Part shown: one piece after another, positions 58,612 to 64,000 of the stretch
Position numbering within the stretch: the stretch's first letter is position 1
How the letters are laid out: each line of letters starts with the position of its first letter
Origin: Siphonodentalium dalli
Lineage: Eukaryota > Mollusca > Scaphopoda > Gadilida > Siphonodentaliidae
Assembly: GCA_032622095.1 (NCBI GenBank)
Contig: CP136068.1
Coordinates: forward strand, 126,917,989 to 126,981,988
Direction: 5' to 3'
DNA: 64,000 nt
Notes under the pieces: generated by a model
What the model was told of the DNA's origin: nothing
Database searches by the model: none
The model's input: the letters and a program-made list of their open reading frames with translations, nothing else
Program-made: the position numbers and the translations under genes

Positions 58612-58920
58612 CGTTAGAGCCACATCTAAAAATAGAATCTTTGGGGTCTAAAATTGGTTGTGGGTGTCTCGTTACCTTCACATCTAAAAATAGAATCTTT
58701 GGGTCTAAAAATTGTTTGAGGGTAAAATTGTTTGAGGGTAAAATTGGTTGTACTAAAATATTCCCAAAATATCAAAACCCAAAAAAAATTTCAAAACTTC
58801 CAAAAAATTTATTTTTTCCAAAAAATTTCAAAACTTCCAAAAAATTTTAAAACCCCCAAAATTTCAAAAGAAAAAATTTCAAAACCCCTCAAAATTATTT
58901 CTCCAAAAAAAGTGTAAATA
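58612..58920. repeat. Detached piece of the giant-palindrome inner arm
   Basis: Contains two copies of ACATCTAAAAATAGAATCTT followed by GGGTCTAAAATTGGTTG and an A-rich run of TTTCAAAACTTCC-like repeats. The same series starts the inner arm of the palindrome at 62082 and, reversed, ends it at 62715. Confidence 0.75.
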
Positions 58921-59870
58921 AAAAATTTATAACGAGTTTACGGTTTCTGATAATCTCGATATTAAAAAAATGTCGAATGATAAATTATTTGCGTGTAATA
59001 TCTTTCGTTATTTTTTTTGTTCAAATATTTGTCATGAAATTATTAATCGATGTGTATGGACAGTCGCTGTAATGTTGGACATTGTGACCATCGATATGAA
59101 TGCATACATTCCAGTGTTTTATCGGACGCAGTTCATATAATTGTCATACCTGAAAATAGACACTATTACTTTTACATAAATAATAAAGAGTGTTTATTCT
59201 TTACTTCTCTCTATCCCAGATGAAGTTATTGAGTATATGACAGTCGTGTATTATCATGAATTATTGGAAGTATTCATATTTTGGAAGTTTTGGAAAATGG
59301 TAATGTGAAATTACAACCCTCCAGAATGAATTGTTCGCTGTACACGCAATCACACACGCGACATTGGTCGTGTGTCACACCTTTGCTTTACCAAATGAAT
59401 TCTATTATTTCCCCGGTCACAGCTATATGGTATTCAGAAAACATATCGATTTAATGTCAGAACAAACGGGTTAGTATCAATTAAGGTTGATAAACTGTGT
59501 CATTCACACGATAATTAGTTAGCCAAAACATGCATACATATTACGTCAGGTCGTGAGACACTCAATTATAGAAATTGCTTTGATGACATTGTTATAACAA
59601 CATTACGTAATAACCCCTTATCACTCCATTCACACTTACGACCATTTTGTATGCCGAAAACTCCAGGTAGCACCGATGATGTAACATTATATCACTGCTA
59701 TTGTACCAATGATAGGTTCAGACATGTTCCATGTTTAGAAAAATAGATAATCTGCAGGTGTTCACTTGACAAGAGATTTTGTACACTCAATCACAGACCA
59801 ACGTGATAATACCAGCATCAAATTCGATCACCAATAGATTTGACTGTGGAATGTAATGACCTTTAACTTA
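58921..59870. other. Gene-free interval
   Basis: AT-rich sequence in which no gene, RNA or repeat was recognised. Confidence 0.4.
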
Positions 59871-60175
59871 TTTATCGATCTAAAAGGACACTCATTATGA
59901 ATGAATGTTAACAATACAAGCGCACGAATGAAGAGCGTTGAACATATACGAAATTACTACACGAATGAATTGAACCTTGAAATTTATATTTCACATCTTA
60001 CCAACAACAGCTACAGACATAATCATAGTATTATACTGTCTTGCATGTACACACGCTATGACATCATTAAAGGCGGACAATCCACTCACGGTGTGACAAC
60101 AGATACGGACATAGGCATAGTGTTATACAGTCTTCTATGTACCCACGCTATGACACCATTAACGTACATTGGATG
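59871..60175. repeat. Satellite monomer block, left outer
   Basis: Contains CTCATTATGAATGAATGTTA, GAAGAGCGTTGAACATATAC, CACATCTTACCAACAACAG and CACGGTGTGACAACAGATAC. Reverse-complement copies fill 62815-64000; the last 120 bases of the window pair with about 59990-60120. Confidence 0.85.
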
Positions 60176-60208
60176 TTAGGTCTATGACTCTTGAGTATGC
60201 ACCAATCA

Positions 60209-61441
60209 ATGAGCAAATGAGCAAAAAAATGAGCAAATGAGCAAAAAAATGAGCAAGAAAATGAGCAAATGAGCAAGAAAATGAGCAAATGAGCAAGAAA
60301 ATGAGCAAATGAGCAATAAAAATGAGCAAATGAGCAAAAAAATGAGCAAATGAGCAAGAAAATGAGCAAATGAGCAATAAAAATGAGCAAATGAGCATAA
60401 AAATGAGCAAATGAGCAAGAAAATGAGCAAATGAGCAAGAAAATGAGCAAATGAGCAATAAAAATGAGCAAATGAGCAAAAAAATGAGCAAATGAGCAAG
60501 AAAATGAGCAAATGAGCAATAAAAATGAGCAAATGAGCATAAAAATGAGCAAATGAGCAAGAAAATGAGCAAATGAGCAAGAAAATGAGCAAATTAGCAA
60601 TAAAAATGAGCAAATGAGCAAAAAAATGAGCAAATGAGCAAGAAAATGAGCAAATGAGCAATAAAAATGAGCAAATGAGCATAAAAATGAGCAAATGAGC
60701 AAGAAAATGAGCAAATGAGCAAGAAAATGAGCAAATGAGCAATAAAAATGAGCAAATGAGCAAAAAAATGAGCAAATGAGCAAGAAAATGAGCAAATGAG
60801 CAATAAAAATGAGCAAATGAGCAAATAAATGAGCAAATGAGCAAAAAATGAGCAAATGAGCAAGAAAATGAGCAAATGAGCAATAAAAATGAGCAAATGA
60901 GCAAAAAAATGAGCAAATGAGCAAGAAAATGAGCAAATGAGCAATAAAAATGAGCAAATGAGCATAAAAATGAGCAAATGAGCAAGAAAATGAGCAAATG
61001 AGCAAGAAAATGAGCAAATGAGCAATAAAAATGAGCAAATGAGCAAACAAAATGAGCAAATGAGCAAGAAAATGAGCAAATGAGCAATAAAAATGAGCAA
61101 ATGAGCAAATAAATGAGCAAATGAGCAAAAAATGAGCAAATGAGCAAGAAAATGAGCAAATGAGCAATAAAAATGAGCAAATGAGCAAAAAAATGAGCAA
61201 ATGAGCAAGAAAATGAGCAAATGAGCAATAAAAATGAGCAAATGAGCATAAAAATGAGCAAATGAGCAAGAAAATGAGCAAATGAGCAAGAAAATGAGCA
61301 AATGAGCAATAAAAATGAGCAAATGAGCAAAAAAAATGAGCAAATGAGCAAGAAAATGAGCAAATGAGCAATAAAAATGAGCAAATGAGCAAATAAATGA
61401 GCAAATGAGCAAAAAAAAATGAGCAAATGAGCAAAAAAAAA
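60209..61441. repeat. Higher-order minisatellite (ATGAGCAA type)
   Basis: 1.2 kb of ATGAGCAAATGAGCA joined by short A-rich spacers of four kinds (AAAAA, AGAAA, ATAAAA, TAAAA). The spacer order repeats: the GAGCATAAAA variant recurs at 60393, 60535, 60677, 60960 and 61244, and GCAAATAAAT at 60821, 61105 and 61389, giving a higher-order period of 142 then 284 bp. All three minus-strand frames stay open for hundreds of codons because the unit lacks stops. Confidence 0.95.
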
Positions 61442-61649
61442 ATGTAATTCTGCTGTGGTTAAGCAGTCCATTATTTAGGGCATACCTGTATGTAGGCCTA
61501 TCAGTGGATGAATAGTCTGCCGGAGAAGTACTGTGTAGACAGGTCTTGTTGTTAAGAGAGTCAGACGAGAAGTGAAGTAAATATTGTCAGCTTATCGTCT
61601 GATGAGCAAATCCGTTGTTTATCAAAAATAGTACAACTTCCAGTTGGTA
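61442..61649. other. MITE family E remnant and spacer
   Basis: 61444-61490 is the right end of Tc1/mariner-like family E (ATTCTGCTGTGGTTAAG, TTTAGGGCATACCTGTA). The rest is unassigned. Confidence 0.55.
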
Positions 61650-62030
61650 ATTACTCTTACGAATGAAGAGCGTTGAACATATACGAAATTACTACACGAA
61701 TGAACTGAAATTTATAGTTTCACATCTTACCAACAACAGATACAGACATAGTCATAGTGTTATACTATCTTACATGTACCCATGCTATGACATCATTCGA
61801 AGGGGCAATACACTCAAGGAGTTAAAGTGACACGAAACAAGGGACGTGATGTAATATTGGTGTTTGAATCTTAAAGGAACACAAGACACTCTAAAGGGGC
61901 ACTCATTATGAATGAATGTTAACAATACAAGCGCACGAATGAAGAGCGTTGAACATATACAAAATTACTACACGAATGAATTGAACCTTGATAATACACG
62001 CACGGTGTGGAATGTTAAAGTGACACGAGA
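61650..62030. repeat. Satellite monomer block, left inner
   Basis: One to one and a half satellite monomers in the same orientation as 59871-60175. The inner arm lacks about 115 bp present in the right arm (62815-62930). Confidence 0.85.
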
Positions 62031-62790
62031 TAGAGGGGGTAGCATCACCAAATTACCCTCTGGGGACCTCATTCTGCCATCTAAAAATAGAATCTTTGGG
62101 TCTAAAATTGGTTGTACTAAAATATTCCCAAAAACCCAAAACTTCAAAAATTTAAAAAAACTTCAAAAATTTCAAAAAACTTCAAAAATTTCAAAAACTT
62201 CAAATATTTCAAAAATTTCAAAAACTTCAAAAATTTCAAAAAACTTCAAAAATTTCAAAAACTTCAAAAATAAGACCCCGGCGGCGGCGGCGGCTGCGGC
62301 GGCGGCGGCGGTGGCATTACGGTATTTTACTGCGGGGTCCGCCTGCGGCGGCGGCGGTGGCATTACGGTATTTTACTGCGGGGTCCGCCGGCGGCGGACC
62401 CCGGCGGCGGCACCGCCGCCGCAGTAAAATACAGCAATGCCGCCGCCGCCGCCGCCGCCGCCGGCGGACCCCGCAGTAAAATACCGTAATGCCACCGCCG
62501 CCGCCGCCGCAGCCGCCGCCGCCGCCGGGGTCTTATTTTTGAAGTTTTTGAAATTTTTGAAGTTTTTTGAAATTTTTGAAGTTTTTGAAATTTTTGAAAT
62601 ATTTGAAGTTTTTGAAATTTTTGAAGTTTTTTGAAATTTTTGAAGTTTTTTTTAATTTTTGAAGTTTTGGGTTTTTGGGAATATTTTAGTACAACCAATT
62701 TTAGACCCAAATATTCTATTTTTAGATGGCAGAATGAGGTCCCCAGAGGGTAATTTGGTGATGCTACCCCCTCTATCTCGTGTCACTTTA
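62031..62790. mobile_element. Giant palindrome with TIR family I ends and CGG/CCG core
   Basis: Arms about 62031-62405 and 62415-62790. From the outside in: TIR GGGGGTAGCATCACCAAATT and ACCCTCTGGGGACCTCATTC (shared with 13529-13822 and 23564-23844), ATCTAAAAATAGAATCTTTG, an array of CTTCAAAAATTTCAAAAA, then a CGG/CCG-rich core (62278-62531) with repeated GGCATTACGGTATTTTACTG and GGGGTCCGCC. Frames rich in Ala, Pro or Lys/Phe here are repeat artefacts. Confidence 0.85.
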
Positions 62791-64000
62791 ACATTCCACA
62801 CCGTGCGTGTATTATCCCCCCTTTAATGATGTCATAGCATGGTACATGCAAGACAGTATAACCCTATGATTATGTCTGTAGCTGTTGGTAAGATGTGAAA
62901 TATAAATTTCAAGGTTCAATTCATTCGTGTAGTAATTTTGTATATGTTCAACGCTCTTCATTCGTGCGCTTGTATTGTTAACATTCATTCATAATGAGTG
63001 TCCCTTTAGAGTGTCTTGTGTTCCTTTAAGATTCAAACACCAATATTACATCACGTCCCTTGTTTCGTGTCACTTTTAACTCCTTGAGTGGATTGTCCGC
63101 CTTTAATGATTTCATAGCGTGTGTACATGCAAGACAGTATAACACTATGATTATGTCTGTAGCGGTTGTTGGTAAGATGTGAAATATAAATTTTAAGGTT
63201 CAATTCATTCGTGTAGTAATTTTGTATATGTTCAACGCTCTTCATTCGTGTGCTTGTATTGTTAACATTCATTCATAATGAATGTCCCTTTAGAGTGTCT
63301 TGTAATTTTGTATATGTTCAACGCTCTTCATTCGTGTGTTTGTATTGTTAACATTCATTCATAATGAATGTCCCTTTAGAGTGTCTTGTGTTCCTTTAAG
63401 ATTCAAACACCAATATTACATCACGTCCCTTGTTTCGTGTCACATTAACTCCATGAGTGTATTGCCCCTTCGAATGATGTCATAGCGTGTGTACATGTAA
63501 GATAGTATAACACTATGACTATGTCTGTATCTGTTGTTGGTAAGCTGTGAAATATAAATTTCAGTTCATTCGTGTAGTAATTTCGTATATGTTCAACGCT
63601 CTTCATTCGTGTGCTTGTATTGTTAACATTCATTCATAATGAATGTCCCTTTAGAGTGTCTTGTAATTTTGTATATGTTCAACGCTCTTCATCCGTGTGC
63701 TTGTATTGTTAACATTCATTCATAATGCATGTCCCTTTAGAGTGTCTTGTGTTCCTTTAAGATTCAAACACCAATATTACATCACGTCCCTTGTTTCGTG
63801 TCACATTAACTCCTTGAGTGTATTGCCCCTTCGAATGATGTCATAGCGTGTGTACATGTAAGATAGTATAACACTATGCCTATGTCTGTATCTGTTGTCA
63901 CACCGTGAGTGGATTGTCCGCCTTTAATGATGTCATAGCGTGTGTACATGCAAGACAGTATAACCCTATGATAATGCCTGTAGCGGTTGTTGGTAAGATG
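62791..64000. repeat. Satellite array, right arm
   Basis: Three or more monomers of about 365 bp (CACGTCCCTTGTTTCGTGTC at 63053, 63423 and 63784), inverted relative to 59871-62030. Each includes CAACGCTCTTCATTCGTG and AACATTCATTCATAATG, some with an internal duplication. The array runs off the window. Confidence 0.9.

Noticed and set aside
60209-61441. Possible CRISPR array
   Set aside because: Spacers are 4-6-base A-rich variants in a repeating order, not unique, and the genome is eukaryotic; it is a minisatellite.
60148-61471. Three overlapping minus-strand ORFs of up to 428 codons, Leu/Phe/Cys-rich
   Set aside because: They are the three frames of one simple tandem repeat without stop codons; no unique sequence, start context or domain supports a protein.
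62172-62710. Poly-Ala, poly-Pro and Lys/Phe-rich ORFs
   Set aside because: Frames through CGG/CCG and TTTCAAAAA repeats of the palindrome; both strands are open equally.

Overview
The window is eukaryotic (metazoan) genomic DNA. It holds spliceosomal GT-AG exons of a glutamate-transporter gene, very long introns, and a dense, nested load of mostly dead mobile elements. The element mix (a Ngaro-type tyrosine-recombinase retrotransposon with an SGNH-hydrolase ORF, a Ty3/Gypsy element with a PHD-finger tail, many palindromic MITEs, Helitron-like tandem units) suggests a marine invertebrate such as a mollusc or other lophotrochozoan. The species cannot be settled from the sequence alone.

Host gene. 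Six minus-strand exons (56247-56401, 45969-46140, 25606-25839, 24444-24638, 21758-21892, 19794-19962) join in frame through consistent splice phases. They encode the C-terminal part of an excitatory amino-acid transporter (SLC1 family), from the N-glycosylated extracellular loop to the stop codon. The 5' exons lie beyond the right edge. Most other features between 19.8 and 56 kb are intronic insertions.

Layout. 1-6.0 kb: decayed Ngaro-like element 1 (gag, RT/RNase H, tyrosine recombinase, SGNH hydrolase, then B1-A2-B2 split repeats). 6.1-10.5 kb: a second, rearranged Ngaro-like copy bracketed by 122-bp direct repeats and interrupted by a TTAA-flanked MITE. 10.6-19.4 kb: gene-free, with several unrelated palindromic MITEs. 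19.8-25.9 kb: four terminal transporter exons, one with a minisatellite against its splice acceptor. 26-29 kb: terminal-inverted-repeat elements. 29.0-32.6 kb: Ty3/Gypsy fragment. 29749-45920: two tandem copies of an 8.1-kb segment carrying Gypsy integrase-PHD, a MITE, Helitron-like units and a LINE RT fossil. 46-56.4 kb: two exons, a degenerate tandem array, more MITEs and a 1.5-kb foldback element. 57-58.5 kb: fossil LINE ORF1 (minus strand) split by a MITE. 58.6-64 kb: a giant inverted repeat built of satellite monomers around a CGG/CCG-rich palindrome, with a 1.2-kb higher-order minisatellite in its left arm.

No prokaryotic operon, CRISPR array or confident functional RNA gene was found. 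All coordinates and similarities were read by eye; identities were not computed.
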